This document shows positions 46,688-57,515 of a DNA stretch of 64,000 bases, piece by piece; the stretch's first letter is position 1; each line of letters begins with the position of its first letter. The notes under the pieces were generated by a model. It was not told where the DNA came from and made no database searches. It worked only from the letters and a program-made list of their open reading frames with translations. Source of the stretch: Alcaligenes endophyticus (GTDB lineage Bacteria > Pseudomonadota > Gammaproteobacteria > Burkholderiales > Burkholderiaceae_B); the NCBI RefSeq assembly GCF_026344035.1, contig NZ_JAPKND010000001.1:248001-312000 (forward strand), written 5' to 3'. Both the position numbers and the translations under genes were made by a program.

Positions 46688-47251
46688 CTAAGTACGAGGT
46701 AGCGTTACACCTTGCTGTCCCTGATACTTACCGCCGCGATCACGGTAAGACACTTCGCACACTTCGTCGCTTTCAAAAAACAACATTTGTGCGCAACCTT
46801 CACCTGCATAAATTTTGGCTGGCAAAGGAGTCGTGTTAGAAAACTCTAACGTGACATGCCCTTCCCATTCAGGCTCTAGTGGTGTGACGTTGACGATAAT
46901 GCCGCAACGCGCATAAGTACTTTTCCCTACGCACATCGTCAATACATTACGGGGGATACGGAAATACTCCACCGTGCGAGCTAACGCAAACGAGTTAGGC
47001 GGAATGATGCAGACATCGCCGACAAAATCAACAAATGATTTTTCGTCAAAATTTTTCGGATCGACAATGGTGGAATTAATATTGGTGAAAATTTTAAACT
47101 CATTGGCACAACGCACATCATAGCCGTAGCTACTGGTGCCGTAGCTCACTATACGCTCGCCATTAACCGTACGTACTTGACCCGGTTCAAACGGTTCTAT
47201 CATGCCCGCAGCGGAAGCCCGCCTAATCCACAGGTCACTTTTGATACTCAT
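46688..47251 (-). CDS. dcd: dCTP deaminase
   Basis: Converts dCTP to dUTP, feeding dUMP to ThyA. 187 residues; ADP-type family features [20 protein letters not shown], the catalytic Glu segment GRC-like [24 protein letters not shown], and the C-terminal [15 protein letters not shown]. Follows tamB with an 89 bp gap that may hold its promoter, and precedes the decarboxylase by 10 bp. Confidence 0.97.
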   Translation of the reverse strand: MSIKSDLWIRRASAAGMIEPFEPGQVRTVNGERIVSYGTSSYGYDVRCANEFKIFTNINSTIVDPKNFDEKSFVDFVGDVCIIPPNSFALARTVEYFRIPRNVLTMCVGKSTYARCGIIVNVTPLEPEWEGHVTLEFSNTTPLPAKIYAGEGCAQMLFFESDEVCEVSYRDRGGKYQGQQGVTLPRT

Positions 47252-47340
47252 AGCAGTCGCCTTTATTCGATAAGCGCGTATTTTATCGTTTACACAATAA
47301 AAAGTTATTAACAGGGCACAAATACGACAGTGTCCTCATA

Positions 47341-50300
47341 TTAATCAGCAGAGAACCACCGATAAATCAAGGCTAGTCCATTTACTGTACCCACACTTAG
47401 GTCGGCCGTCAGGCCCCGAGCCAAACGATAGCTGACCCGACCTACCGTACCCGTATCCGACAGGGCCTGCTGCAGGCTCAAGGTGATATTGCTGGACAAC
47501 GCCTTGGAAATAGTCACAAATCGCCGTTCTACGTCACTGGTGCTTTCCTCTAAGCTAGGCGCTACAGTTTCAACTGGCAAAATACTACCCACACTGCCTA
47601 AGTCGCCTGAACTCATCGTCATCTCATCGATACCAAATCGACGGTAGAAGGGCTCGCTGCCTGCATCGCCCAAGAAAGAGGTACCCACACTAAAGAGTAG
47701 GCCAATATCGCCCCCTCCGCTATCTGAGCCATGTCCTAAAATAAGCCAGCTTAACTTTTCTGACTCATCCACCTCGGGGTAAGAAACCAAGTCAATACGA
47801 GGACGCCTGGCTGTGCCGGCCACCTTGACTCCGGCCTGTACAGGCAAGCCCGTACGTAATGCCTCGATGTCCAAAATAGGCGAGGTGATATCCCCTTGGA
47901 AAGTGATCATCCCGCGTCTCAGCAGCAACTTCTGCCCGTAAAGCTCGATACGGCCACCGCGGGTGCGTAATACCCCGATCGCCGTTAATTGGCCACCTAT
48001 CATGGAGATTTTTAAACTACCCACCAAACCAGAGTTCACCCCATAACCGGTCAAGTAAAAGCGTGGCCCTAAATCCACTTCAATTTCCATACCTAAGTCA
48101 ACGACGCTGGGGGGCTGCTGGTCGGGCTCTTTGTAATCGCCTCGTACTACAATAACATCGCTGTCTAAAGTGGGAATACCGCCTAGCATGTCTAGATTAA
48201 ACCAACCCGCATCCGCCGTAATTTTGCCGCGTATCATCACCTCGGGCAAATTCAGATTCATCGTCAATTTGCCAGAGATCATGGCGTAACGATCGGCCCG
48301 TTGCAAAATAGGAAATCGATAAATGTCGGTTTCGAACTGACCGCGCTGATTACTTAAATCCCATTGTCCGGTAACCGTCAGTCCACCGTCTTTAGCATCG
48401 GGGTTTTCGTTAACCCAAGTCGCTGTACGCCACTCCTGGGGCTCAACACGAAGTACTGCAGGGAAGTACAAACGGTCGAGTTTGAAGATGTCGTTGTCAA
48501 AACTGGCCTGCAGCGTGCCATTTAAAAGACGCACGCCTTCGTCCAGCATGGTAAAGCGCAGATTCTGCCCATTCATGCTGCCCGTACTGGTCCACTTCCA
48601 GTCAGCCCCAACATCGATACGTAAGTTGGCGTCCAGCTGCCCACCCAACTCCATCGCATCGCCCAAAAACAAGCTCGTCCATCCTAAGTCATCAATGTGC
48701 GCATTGATCTCGATAAGCTTGGGATCTTGATCACGCAATGCTAAGCCGCCTGTGGGCGTTGCATGGATCAACGTCTCAGCCTTGGCGGCGATGTAGCCCA
48801 TTTCTTTCGTACTGACATTGACTTGCGCCTCTAGGCGACTACGCCCACCTTGGGTAGGAATAGCGAGTAAACGCACACCTAACTGGTCTAAGCCCAGCGG
48901 GAACGGAGGATCTGCAGGAATCATGATATCGCCGCTAACACGGGCAATATCAACGCTACCTTTTAACGCACCAGCAAAAGCCAAATCCCAGTTTGCCTGC
49001 AAATCAATTTCCACGGGTTTGCTTTGCTCGGCGGAGCGCACTTTAATGCCTCCCTTTTTTTCTTCAGTCTCCTGCTGCAAGCCTAAACGCTTTTCTAGTG
49101 CAGTCAACCTAGCTTCAGAAAGCACCATTTCGTTGATGCCCCCACGCGTCTGCCACTGACCATTTTGGTAACGGCTACGCTCGTGCTGCACCGTCACCCA
49201 AGGCTTATCGGCCATAAACGTAACAACTTTAGCCGCCCCTACCTGTACCGACCATGGCTCCACGGCAGGGCTTGTTTGAGGTTGGGCCACTGACTGATCT
49301 GGCGCTGATCTTAACGGAGCAGGCGAATCGTCTTTAAAAACAATAGGTAAGGCAGACTCCAAACGAGCACCGAAACCGGCATGTTTAATGTCCAATACTG
49401 TCACGCTGCCTTGCCAGGAAGCCGCTTTATCATGCTGCGCAAAGGACCACCGTCCCTGCGTCTGCAATTGGGCGTGCACAGGACCTTGCCCCACTTGCTC
49501 TCCGGCTGCACCGCCTAGGTCATAGTCAGCAAGCAGTTTAAGAGTATGCTGTGCAATATTGCCCTGCACTGTCGCCTGAGCAGATAGCTTACCAAGCTCT
49601 AAGCCGGGCCAAAAAGCACTGGCTTCGGGCACCTGTGCCAACACGGACAAACGGCTGTCCACCTGCCCAAAACCACCATCCAACTTAAGTTGGTTTTTAC
49701 CTAAGCGTAGATCAATGACACTATCAGCCAACTGGAAACTTTGCCACCAATCAGCTTGCCCTGGCTCGGCTTGACTGCTTGCCTGTAGCTGTACTTGCCC
49801 TTGTAAATCTTGCTGATTCCAACGGCTACCTTTTTGTATCGCTAGGTTGACACTGAACTGCTGCACCTGCTCTCGATTGATAAGCTGCGCGTCCAACTCC
49901 CCCGACCCCAAAAGCAAGGCTTCAGGCAACTCAATATAGTTACCTGCTAATTTACCGATGTTTAAATGACGGCTTTCAAACTGAGCGCGCACATGGTCAT
50001 GCGTCATGCCTTCTTGCTGCTCAACGTCCCAGTGCAGTTGAGCATCCAAGCCTGATTCGTCGGGCAACGTGATACTGACCATTGCTTCTTGAAGTGGTGC
50101 CAAGGCTTGGGGAGTTAGCTGGGCGTTAGCATGCAGAGTTATCCCTTGCCCCTGAGCGTCAAGATTAACCTTCGCTGCCTCTAGGGAGCCTGTAAGATCC
50201 AACGTAGCCTGTAAGGCGCACTGTAACGCTTGGGCATCATCAGTCAGGGCAGCACTAGCCGGAGCCGAATCAGCGGCCACAACAGCTTGCTTAGTGGGCG

Positions 50301-51000
50301 CACGCAAAGTAGGCAAATAATGGTCGGCGCATAATGGGGCTGAAGCGTCGGTGGCATGCGCCTGCAAGCGTAACTGAGTCTGGACAGGGAACGGCGCTTG
50401 TAGGCTGGCCAAATCCAAATCACCTTCAAGGCTTGCGCGTATATTTTCGTAGCCGGCTGCAAGTGAATACAAACGCAACTGTCCACCTGCAGTGCCTAAA
50501 GAAACCGCTGCCGACAAATCACCCACCTGCACCGGTAGCCGTTGCCCATCCTGCTGCAATGAAAACTGCCCTAAGGCCACTTTATCTACAGCAATACTAA
50601 CGGGCAGCTCAGGCAGTGAAAAAGGTTCTTCACTGACAACTGTGGGCTCGGCAGGCGTGGTCAGCGCCACGTCCAAGCGTTGCGCCGATAACTCTCGCAC
50701 GTGGAGGCGTCGCTCTAACAGCTCACGCCAAGCGACCTGTAGCCGCACCCCTTCAAGATTGATCTGGGTATCAGGAAGGCTCAAGCTCAATCGCTCTAGC
50801 TGTAGCCCCTTCAAAATCGTTCCTTGTACGCCTTGTACGCTGCCTTGTGCATAAGGCAGCGCCGTTTGCAACGCCCACCGTGTTCCGGGCTGACTGGCTA
50901 CCACCCAGTAGACAAAACCCGCTATCAAGAGCAGCAGCAAAACGATGAACGGAATCCCCCAAAGGAGGAAACGGCGCAGCCAAGCCTTGAAAAAACGCAT
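47341..51000 (-). CDS. tamB: translocation and assembly module protein TamB (DUF490)
   Basis: Large periplasm-spanning AsmA-like protein that works with TamA and is implicated in outer-membrane protein assembly and phospholipid transport. 1219 residues; a single N-terminal anchor (about 12-35, GIPFIVLLLLLIAGFVYWVV), long beta-rich middle, and the conserved DUF490 C-terminus (GQKLLLRRGMITFQGDI ... LSWLILGHGSDSGGGD ... YRLARGLTADLSVGTVNG). Its ATG overlaps the tamA stop by one base (TGATG). Confidence 0.95.
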   Translation of the reverse strand: MRFFKAWLRRFLLWGIPFIVLLLLLIAGFVYWVVASQPGTRWALQTALPYAQGSVQGVQGTILKGLQLERLSLSLPDTQINLEGVRLQVAWRELLERRLHVRELSAQRLDVALTTPAEPTVVSEEPFSLPELPVSIAVDKVALGQFSLQQDGQRLPVQVGDLSAAVSLGTAGGQLRLYSLAAGYENIRASLEGDLDLASLQAPFPVQTQLRLQAHATDASAPLCADHYLPTLRAPTKQAVVAADSAPASAALTDDAQALQCALQATLDLTGSLEAAKVNLDAQGQGITLHANAQLTPQALAPLQEAMVSITLPDESGLDAQLHWDVEQQEGMTHDHVRAQFESRHLNIGKLAGNYIELPEALLLGSGELDAQLINREQVQQFSVNLAIQKGSRWNQQDLQGQVQLQASSQAEPGQADWWQSFQLADSVIDLRLGKNQLKLDGGFGQVDSRLSVLAQVPEASAFWPGLELGKLSAQATVQGNIAQHTLKLLADYDLGGAAGEQVGQGPVHAQLQTQGRWSFAQHDKAASWQGSVTVLDIKHAGFGARLESALPIVFKDDSPAPLRSAPDQSVAQPQTSPAVEPWSVQVGAAKVVTFMADKPWVTVQHERSRYQNGQWQTRGGINEMVLSEARLTALEKRLGLQQETEEKKGGIKVRSAEQSKPVEIDLQANWDLAFAGALKGSVDIARVSGDIMIPADPPFPLGLDQLGVRLLAIPTQGGRSRLEAQVNVSTKEMGYIAAKAETLIHATPTGGLALRDQDPKLIEINAHIDDLGWTSLFLGDAMELGGQLDANLRIDVGADWKWTSTGSMNGQNLRFTMLDEGVRLLNGTLQASFDNDIFKLDRLYFPAVLRVEPQEWRTATWVNENPDAKDGGLTVTGQWDLSNQRGQFETDIYRFPILQRADRYAMISGKLTMNLNLPEVMIRGKITADAGWFNLDMLGGIPTLDSDVIVVRGDYKEPDQQPPSVVDLGMEIEVDLGPRFYLTGYGVNSGLVGSLKISMIGGQLTAIGVLRTRGGRIELYGQKLLLRRGMITFQGDITSPILDIEALRTGLPVQAGVKVAGTARRPRIDLVSYPEVDESEKLSWLILGHGSDSGGGDIGLLFSVGTSFLGDAGSEPFYRRFGIDEMTMSSGDLGSVGSILPVETVAPSLEESTSDVERRFVTISKALSSNITLSLQQALSDTGTVGRVSYRLARGLTADLSVGTVNGLALIYRWFSAD

Positions 51001-52772
51001 CAGAACGCTATACCCATGGAGAAGCTTAAACGCAATTTTTTATCGCGCTGCGCCCAAGCCAGATCAATATTAAAAGGCCCCGCTGGGGTACGTATCGCCG
51101 CGCCTACGCCATATCCCCACGCCAATTTCATTCCACTAAAACTTTCGGCAGCATCCCCCACATCGACAAAGCTCGTCATACCAAACATTTCAGTAAAATA
51201 ATGGGTGTACTCCATGCTTGCCACCGCCAGATAAGGGGCACCGATGGTCGCCTGACCACGTGCAAGACCTATGCTTTGATATTTATACCCGCGAATACTG
51301 CGTGCCCCCCCAGTACGAAAACCAAAATCGGGAGGTATTAACGTAGACTTAGACCACACACGTCCTACCTCCCCTCGTAAAGAAAGCACATCCCACTTAC
51401 CCATGGGCCACCATTGCTGAGCGCGCAGGCTGGCACGATAAAAGGGCTTTTCCTTGTTTAACGGAAAGCCCGCGGCCAGATCTAGATTAACCAAGTTACC
51501 ATCGCGCGGATCGTACTTATCGTTCACATCCCGCCGCAACCAGCCCCAATTCACAATTGCTGAGGGAATCTCATAGGTCTCGGCCCCTTCAATCTTGGTT
51601 TTATCCCAAGCCGCCAACACGCCCCACTCGTTCTCATAATCCACCCGCGGATTATCTGCTGAAAAACGATGATGACGCAGTTTCCAGCCTAAGGCAGCGC
51701 GCGTGTTGTCTTGTCCCTCGATATCGGCATGATCATAGAGCACACCAAAACTATGACGATAGTTTTGCAGCGTAGGCGCTAAGTGCACATCGTAAAAAGC
51801 TTTCTGGCGTTTAGGGTCTACGCCTATACCGGTTTCTGTCCAGACAGGAAGACCAAATACAATATTTTGACGAAACAAAGCCTCGACACGAGGCCCGTGA
51901 TCGCTGTCCACCCCCAACGAGCCTGTAAACTGTCGAGCAGGAGCTTCAGTTACACGCACCAACACAGGAACCTCTACTTCTCCGTCACTGCGTACCCGCT
52001 GATCGCTGGAGCTATCATCCAGCGTGACAAAAGCACCACGAAAAAAAGTGGTCGCCGCTAATGCCTGCTGCCATTCATCCAGTTTGTCCTGATCATAAGA
52101 TTCGCCGGGCTGATACCTGACATAACGCTCGACCAGAGAACGCGGGACCCGCTTCAAGCCAGAGGTATAGAGGCTGCCCATACGAACCCGCGGCCCACTG
52201 CGTACCTGCAAAGACAAATCCGCCTTGGACTCATCAGCATGCACTACCGCACGCGTACTTAAGTAACGGGCATAATAAAAATCCTTACGCCGCACCTTAT
52301 CTAATAAGTCCGTTTTTGCGGCCGACCATTCTTTATTCAGAAAAGGTTCACCCAAGCGCAAGGGGAAATCAGCCTTCAAGCCTTCTACACGCACCTGGAA
52401 CTCGGGTTTGGCAATTTGGCCTTCAAAGCCAATATCGACCTTATTTACCGTAGTGACTTTGCCTGGCTCAATAATAATATCCCAGGTTTCTCCCCCGATA
52501 TCTTCGCCAACTTCTAACGTGACGACGGCATCAAAATACCCTTGAGTTTCTAGAGTTGAAACGGTTGCATCATAAGCACGTCGACGCAATCGCGTCACCT
52601 CGCTTAAGTCTTGATCGTCTGCCAAGCGCGTAATGGCTTGCACAGCTTGGCGAATCTGTTTCAAGGCTTCTGGCGAGACACCGCCAGGATCAATCACCAC
52701 TTCAGGGCCCGCGGCATGCACTATGCTTGCCGCGCTAAGGCTGACGATCAGGTAAACACCCCGTTTCAACAT
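51000..52772 (-). CDS. tamA: outer-membrane translocation protein TamA (Omp85 family)
   Basis: BamA-like outer-membrane barrel with periplasmic POTRA domains. 590 residues; signal peptide (MLKRGVYLIVSLSAASIVHAA), POTRA region about 30-260, barrel from about 270. GFRTGGARSIRGYKYQSIG is the Omp85 VRGF/Y-type loop, and the chain ends with an aromatic residue (SMGIAF), as barrel proteins do. Coupled to tamB; begins 6 bp after apbC. Confidence 0.95.
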   Translation of the reverse strand: MLKRGVYLIVSLSAASIVHAAGPEVVIDPGGVSPEALKQIRQAVQAITRLADDQDLSEVTRLRRRAYDATVSTLETQGYFDAVVTLEVGEDIGGETWDIIIEPGKVTTVNKVDIGFEGQIAKPEFQVRVEGLKADFPLRLGEPFLNKEWSAAKTDLLDKVRRKDFYYARYLSTRAVVHADESKADLSLQVRSGPRVRMGSLYTSGLKRVPRSLVERYVRYQPGESYDQDKLDEWQQALAATTFFRGAFVTLDDSSSDQRVRSDGEVEVPVLVRVTEAPARQFTGSLGVDSDHGPRVEALFRQNIVFGLPVWTETGIGVDPKRQKAFYDVHLAPTLQNYRHSFGVLYDHADIEGQDNTRAALGWKLRHHRFSADNPRVDYENEWGVLAAWDKTKIEGAETYEIPSAIVNWGWLRRDVNDKYDPRDGNLVNLDLAAGFPLNKEKPFYRASLRAQQWWPMGKWDVLSLRGEVGRVWSKSTLIPPDFGFRTGGARSIRGYKYQSIGLARGQATIGAPYLAVASMEYTHYFTEMFGMTSFVDVGDAAESFSGMKLAWGYGVGAAIRTPAGPFNIDLAWAQRDKKLRLSFSMGIAF

Positions 52773-52778
52773 AGATGC

Positions 52779-53864
52779 TTATAAAGGACGTGGTACAACT
52801 TTAGGACGCTGCCCCGAAGTATCTGGCGGCAGCACGGATATATTGGCCGATACTCGCGTAGCAATTTCTTGATACAGGCGAGCCTCTGCGCTATCAGGCG
52901 CAGCAATAACAGTAGGATTCCCAGAATCTGTCTGACTCCGTATGCTCATTGCTAAGGGCAACGCTCCTAACCATGGCACATTATATTCTGCAGCCATATC
53001 GCGACCACCGTGCTGTCCAAAGATAGCTTCTTCGTGGCCACACTGACTACAAATATGCACAGACATATTCTCTACAATCCCCAACACAGGAATATTCACT
53101 TTCTGGAACATGGCCAAGCCACGCTTTGCATCTGCCAACGCTAAGTCCTGCGGGGTCGTGACAATGACGGCAGCAGTCACAGGCACTTTTTGTGCTAGTG
53201 TCAATGCAATATCACCTGTCCCGGGAGGCATGTCAATAATCAAATAGTCAAGATTGTTCCAGAGCGTCTGGGTAAGCAGTTGAGTCAACGCTTGCGTCAC
53301 CATAGGGCCACGCCAAATAGCAGGCGCATTTTCCTCGATGATGAACCCGATTGAGTTTGCCTGTAAGCCGTGCCCTACTAAGGGCTCCATCATGTTGCCT
53401 TCAAGCGCTTTTGGCTTGCCACTTAAACCCAGCATGATGGGCACACTAGGCCCATAAATATCTGCATCTAACAGCCCGACACGCGCTCCTTGCATGTGTA
53501 AGGCTAGGGCTAGGTTAACCGAGGTCGTACTTTTTCCTACGCCCCCTTTACCCGACGCCACGGCAATAATATTACGCACGTTGGGTAAAGGCCGTTGCCC
53601 TTCTTGCACAGCATGGCTGGTGATATGCGGCTGCAAATGCAAACGACCTAAGGTCAAGCCATCGCTCTGCAACGCTTGGGCAATACGTTGGCGCAACTCG
53701 CCTTTAATGTCGTACGCGGTATATGGTAATTTTAGGCTAATTTCCAACTGACCATCGCGCTCTATAACTTCACAGCTCGTCGCGCTAAGGCTCAGTTTTT
53801 TAAAAGTATGTGGGTCGGTTACTGTAGACAGCAACGCCAGCACTCGATCGATATTTACATTCAT
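52779..53864 (-). CDS. apbC: Mrp/ApbC-type iron-sulfur cluster carrier ATPase
   Basis: Deviant-Walker P-loop ATPase that carries Fe-S clusters. 361 residues; an N-terminal MIP18/DUF59 domain (about 1-85), P-loop ASGKGGVGKSTT (residues 103-114), DADIYGPSVPIMLGL, and the cluster-binding CSQC in HICSQCGHEEAIFG. First gene of apbC-tamA-tamB and divergent from the small membrane gene and metG, the usual metG/apbC neighbourhood. Confidence 0.96.
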   Translation of the reverse strand: MNVNIDRVLALLSTVTDPHTFKKLSLSATSCEVIERDGQLEISLKLPYTAYDIKGELRQRIAQALQSDGLTLGRLHLQPHITSHAVQEGQRPLPNVRNIIAVASGKGGVGKSTTSVNLALALHMQGARVGLLDADIYGPSVPIMLGLSGKPKALEGNMMEPLVGHGLQANSIGFIIEENAPAIWRGPMVTQALTQLLTQTLWNNLDYLIIDMPPGTGDIALTLAQKVPVTAAVIVTTPQDLALADAKRGLAMFQKVNIPVLGIVENMSVHICSQCGHEEAIFGQHGGRDMAAEYNVPWLGALPLAMSIRSQTDSGNPTVIAAPDSAEARLYQEIATRVSANISVLPPDTSGQRPKVVPRPL

Positions 53865-53966
53865 CTGGCCGAAACCTTGTTATAAATAGATAAAACAATA
53901 CCCTGTATGCACAAGAAATGCGGAACAAAGGGATTTTTTTTCAACTGATAGTGTCATACTAACCCT

Positions 53967-54227
53967 ATGAATACATTTAACCAGATTATCCGCACAGCCC
54001 TGTTTGCTTTACTGACCATTTTTGGCATGTTGATGGCCGTTGTTTTCATGGTCTCCACAGCTATCGCAATCGGAATTTTATACATCGTAGCCCGTATTAG
54101 CGGGCGTCCATTTGGAGTGAAGAACTACTGGCAACAACGTCGTCGCCCTACTGTATCCCCCATGACCAAAGGGCCTAGCTACAGCAAAAATGATGTCACC
54201 GACATAGAAATGCGGGAGATTCGTTAA
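53967..54227 (+). CDS. small membrane protein, function unknown
   Basis: I do not recognise this family. 86 residues with one long hydrophobic stretch (about 9-42, perhaps two helices in a hairpin) followed by a basic loop (YWQQRRRP) and a polar tail. No strong Shine-Dalgarno precedes the ATG. The frame is intact, has membrane-protein composition, and occupies the divergent gap between apbC and metG, which supports a real gene. Confidence 0.6.
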   Translation: MNTFNQIIRTALFALLTIFGMLMAVVFMVSTAIAIGILYIVARISGRPFGVKNYWQQRRRPTVSPMTKGPSYSKNDVTDIEMREIR

Positions 54228-54305
54228 GCCAGCTTAACGCTCACCAGTTTGCCTATGCGCGAATGAAAATGCATTTTTACGCTCTGTTTCCTATTGATAC
54301 GAACT

Positions 54306-54357
54306 TCACCTTGGTTAGGTGAGGGCACTTAATTTTAGTACCTCACGCTACGCCATG
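54306..54357 (+). promoter_or_regulatory. alternative hairpins in the metG leader
   Basis: TCACCT-TGGTT-AGGTGA (54306-54322) forms a 6 bp hairpin; the same right arm AGGTGAGG can instead pair with CCTCAC about 23 bases downstream. Two mutually exclusive folds about 85-120 bases before metG could be regulatory or accidental; I know of no metG riboswitch in this group. Confidence 0.25.
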
Positions 54358-54433
54358 CACTGAAACGCAGCAAAAACTGCCAATACCGCTTAAAATCTTT
54401 CTTTTAGTTGTTTAACCCTTACCTACCATATTC

Positions 54434-56503
54434 ATGTCACGCACGATATTTGTTACGACAGCGCTACCTTACGCCAATGGCTCCTTCCACATCGGTCACA
54501 TCATGGAATACATCCAGGCCGATATCTGGGTACGCTCTATGCGAATGTCGGGCCACACAGTACATTTTGTGGGAGCCGATGACGCTCATGGTGCGCCCAT
54601 CATGCTCAAGGCCGAAAGCGAGAAAATCAGCCCCTCGGAACTGGTGGCACGCATTGCGGCCGAACGCCCTAAGTACTTACAGGGCTTTCACATTAAGTTT
54701 GACCACTGGCACCGGACCAATTCGCCCGAAAATATTGCCTTAGCGCAAGAAATCTACCTGCAACTTAAAGATGCTGGCTTTATTGAGTCACGCACTATCG
54801 AGCAGTTTTACGATCCCGTCAAGAAAATGTTCTTGCCGGACCGCTACATTAAAGGCGAGTGCCCCAAATGCCATGCTATTGATCAGTATGGCGACTCCTG
54901 CGAAGTATGTAGCGCCGTGTATGCTCCCACTGAACTGATCGCGCCGTACTCTACGCTCACCAAGGCCACCCCGGTTCTGAAAAGCTCCGAGCACTTTTTC
55001 TTCCGTCTCTCTGATCCGCGCTGTGTCGCCTTCCTACAAGAGTGGACCAACGGTAAAAATGCCCAAGGCAAGCCGCGCTTACAATCTGAGGTACTGAGTA
55101 AGACGCGCGAATGGCTAGGTACTGGCCAAGATGCTGAGGCTTCGCTGAATGATTGGGATATCTCGCGTGACGAGCCCTACTTCGGCATTCCCATTCCCGA
55201 CGCACCCGGTAAATATTTTTACGTCTGGCTAGATGCGCCCGTGGGCTACTTAGCTTCTCTGAAGTCATACTGTGCTCTACAAGGAATAGACTTTGATGCC
55301 TTGCTAGACCCCGCTGGCGATACCGAACAAGTGCACTTTATCGGTAAAGACATTGTGTATTTCCACGCACTGTTCTGGCCAGCCATGCTGAAATTCTCAG
55401 GCCGTAAAACGCCTGATGCCTTGAATGTGCATGGATTTATTACTGTCAGTGGCGAAAAAATGTCCAAAAGCCGCGGCACCGGTATTTCTCCCTTGAAATA
55501 CCTAGAGCTTGGCATGGACGCTGAATGGATGCGCTACTATATCGCCGCTAAGCTGAACTCCCATGTCGAAGACATGGACTTCAACCCCGATGACTTCATC
55601 GCCCGCGTTAATAGCGACTTAATCGGTAAGTACGTCAATATCGCCAGCCGAGCAGCCAACTTTATTAGCCGTTATTTTGATGGAGCGCTGGCTTATCATA
55701 GCGACACCAATGAACTATTGTCGCTCGCTACCACGACCGCCGCGAAAGTGCGTCAAGACCTTGAAGATCGTGAGTATAGCCGCGCCGTGCGCACCATCAT
55801 GGCGCACGCCGACCACATCAACCAAGCTTTTGACTCGGCCCAGCCGTGGGTAATGGCAAAAGGTTTTAGTACTGCAAGCCCCGAACAACAGGCTGCTTTA
55901 CAAGACATTTGCTCGCGCACGTTAGCGGGCTTTAAAGCGCTTTCAGTCATGCTTAACCCCATACTACCTGTCTTAGGTAATAAGGTAGCGCGAGAATTAT
56001 TTGGTATGGAACGCGACTTTATATGGTCTGATATCCATGAACTGCCGACTCATATTGCGCCCTTCAAACACTTGCTACAGCGGGTAGACCCCAAGCTGAT
56101 GGACAGTTTGCTTGAGGCACCTGCTGCCCCAGTGGTGCAGCCGGGCGGCGAAGCGATTGCAGAAACTATTGATATTAAAGACTTTGCAAAAGTGGATTTA
56201 CGCATTGCCAAAATCGTTGCATGCGAGGCGGTAGACGGCTCAGATAAACTTTTACGTCTTAGCCTTGATGTCGGCGAAGGTCGCTTACGTCAGGTTTTCT
56301 CTGGTATTAAATCTGCTTACCAAGCCGATGAGTTAGTGGGCAAACTAACGGTACTAGTCGCTAATTTGGCACCACGAAAAATGCGCTTTGGTGTTTCCGA
56401 AGGCATGGTATTGGCTGCTAGCCATGCTGATGACAAGGTAGACTCCGGTATATATATCTTGGAACCTTGGCCAGGAGCGCAACCAGGTATGCGCATTAAT
56501 TAA
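54434..56503 (+). CDS. metG: methionyl-tRNA synthetase
   Basis: 689 residues, the long dimeric form. HIGH box in [18 protein letters not shown], zinc knuckles CPKC and CEVC near 140-160, KMSKS in [14 protein letters not shown] near 340, anticodon-binding helical domain, and a C-terminal EMAP/Trbp111 tRNA-binding domain from about 585 ([18 protein letters not shown]). Followed at once by an intrinsic terminator. Confidence 0.98.
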   Translation: MSRTIFVTTALPYANGSFHIGHIMEYIQADIWVRSMRMSGHTVHFVGADDAHGAPIMLKAESEKISPSELVARIAAERPKYLQGFHIKFDHWHRTNSPENIALAQEIYLQLKDAGFIESRTIEQFYDPVKKMFLPDRYIKGECPKCHAIDQYGDSCEVCSAVYAPTELIAPYSTLTKATPVLKSSEHFFFRLSDPRCVAFLQEWTNGKNAQGKPRLQSEVLSKTREWLGTGQDAEASLNDWDISRDEPYFGIPIPDAPGKYFYVWLDAPVGYLASLKSYCALQGIDFDALLDPAGDTEQVHFIGKDIVYFHALFWPAMLKFSGRKTPDALNVHGFITVSGEKMSKSRGTGISPLKYLELGMDAEWMRYYIAAKLNSHVEDMDFNPDDFIARVNSDLIGKYVNIASRAANFISRYFDGALAYHSDTNELLSLATTTAAKVRQDLEDREYSRAVRTIMAHADHINQAFDSAQPWVMAKGFSTASPEQQAALQDICSRTLAGFKALSVMLNPILPVLGNKVARELFGMERDFIWSDIHELPTHIAPFKHLLQRVDPKLMDSLLEAPAAPVVQPGGEAIAETIDIKDFAKVDLRIAKIVACEAVDGSDKLLRLSLDVGEGRLRQVFSGIKSAYQADELVGKLTVLVANLAPRKMRFGVSEGMVLAASHADDKVDSGIYILEPWPGAQPGMRIN

Positions 56504-56516
56504 ACAAACGCCTATC

Positions 56517-56546
56517 ATTGCCCACCTAACAGGTGGGCAATTTTCA
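56517..56546 (+). terminator. intrinsic terminator after metG
   Basis: ATTGCCCACCT and AGGTGGGCAAT form a perfect 11 bp stem with an AAC loop, followed by TTTTC. 14 bases after the metG stop. Confidence 0.9.
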
Positions 56547-56600
56547 ATTAAAAACAAAGAACGCTTCAAACCCTATATAGGCTGTGGAGCAACACTGTTG

Positions 56601-57476
56601 CTATAGACTATCTTCAGCGGTTTCCAAACGTAGCATTTGCACTAGCATCTGGCATAAAGCAATCACCAAAGGATCGGCGTTAGGCCTATGACACAACGCA
56701 AGTTCAAAGGCATCGATCACCGGCAAACCCTGCTCTACGCCTAATTCAATGTGCTCCGCACCGACTGCTCGCCGAGGCAACAAGCTGATTCCCATACCAT
56801 CCGCTACCGCCCCTTGTATGCCACGTAAACTAGAACTCGTAAAACTAATGCGCCAACGTCGCCCCAACGATTCCACCGCGCTAATAATTTCTTCACGATA
56901 GACGCCACGCCGCGGAAAAGTCACTAAGGGGATAGGATCCTGATCAAAGGCAGGGTGTTTAGCACTATCTACCCACGCCGTCTTTTCGGGTAAGCGAGCC
57001 ACCGCATCGCGACTATATTGACGTTGCTTAATCAAGATTAAATCTAAATCGCCTTGGTCGTAGGCACTAATCAAATCGCTACTCAAACCACTGGTGACCT
57101 CTAGCTTTACCTGGGGATAACGGTGGCCAAATGTGGCCAAAGCACGAGTGGTTTTCCCCCCTGCAAAATCCTCGGGCACTCCGAGACGAACAATCACTGT
57201 TATCAAGGCGCCTGATAAAGCTTCAAGCAACTGATCATGCACACTGATCATTTGACGCGCATACGCTAATACTATTTGCCCTGCCTCCGTTAAGAGCACG
57301 CTACGACTATTACGTTCTATCAACCTATGCCCTACCCGATCCTCCAGACGTCGCACTTTTTGACTAACGGTAGACTGAGTGGAGTGTAAACGCTGAGCTG
57401 CACTGGTAAAGCCACCACAATCGATAACCGCCAGAAACGCCTGTAACAGATCAAGCTCCAACGACAGTTTGCGCAT
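56601..57476 (-). CDS. LysR-family regulator, probable control of allE
   Basis: 291 residues; HTH at about 8-65 (LDLLQAFLAVIDCGGFTSAAQRLHSTQSTVSQKVRRLEDR) with a LysR substrate domain. GGGAG lies nine bases before the ATG. Divergent from allE across 192 bp that contains a clear dyad, so regulation of allE is likely. Converges on metG. Confidence 0.88.
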   Translation of the reverse strand: MRKLSLELDLLQAFLAVIDCGGFTSAAQRLHSTQSTVSQKVRRLEDRVGHRLIERNSRSVLLTEAGQIVLAYARQMISVHDQLLEALSGALITVIVRLGVPEDFAGGKTTRALATFGHRYPQVKLEVTSGLSSDLISAYDQGDLDLILIKQRQYSRDAVARLPEKTAWVDSAKHPAFDQDPIPLVTFPRRGVYREEIISAVESLGRRWRISFTSSSLRGIQGAVADGMGISLLPRRAVGAEHIELGVEQGLPVIDAFELALCHRPNADPLVIALCQMLVQMLRLETAEDSL

Positions 57477-57515
57477 CGTGTAGACTCCCGCATCTATTCA
57501 TAAAACAAATACCTT

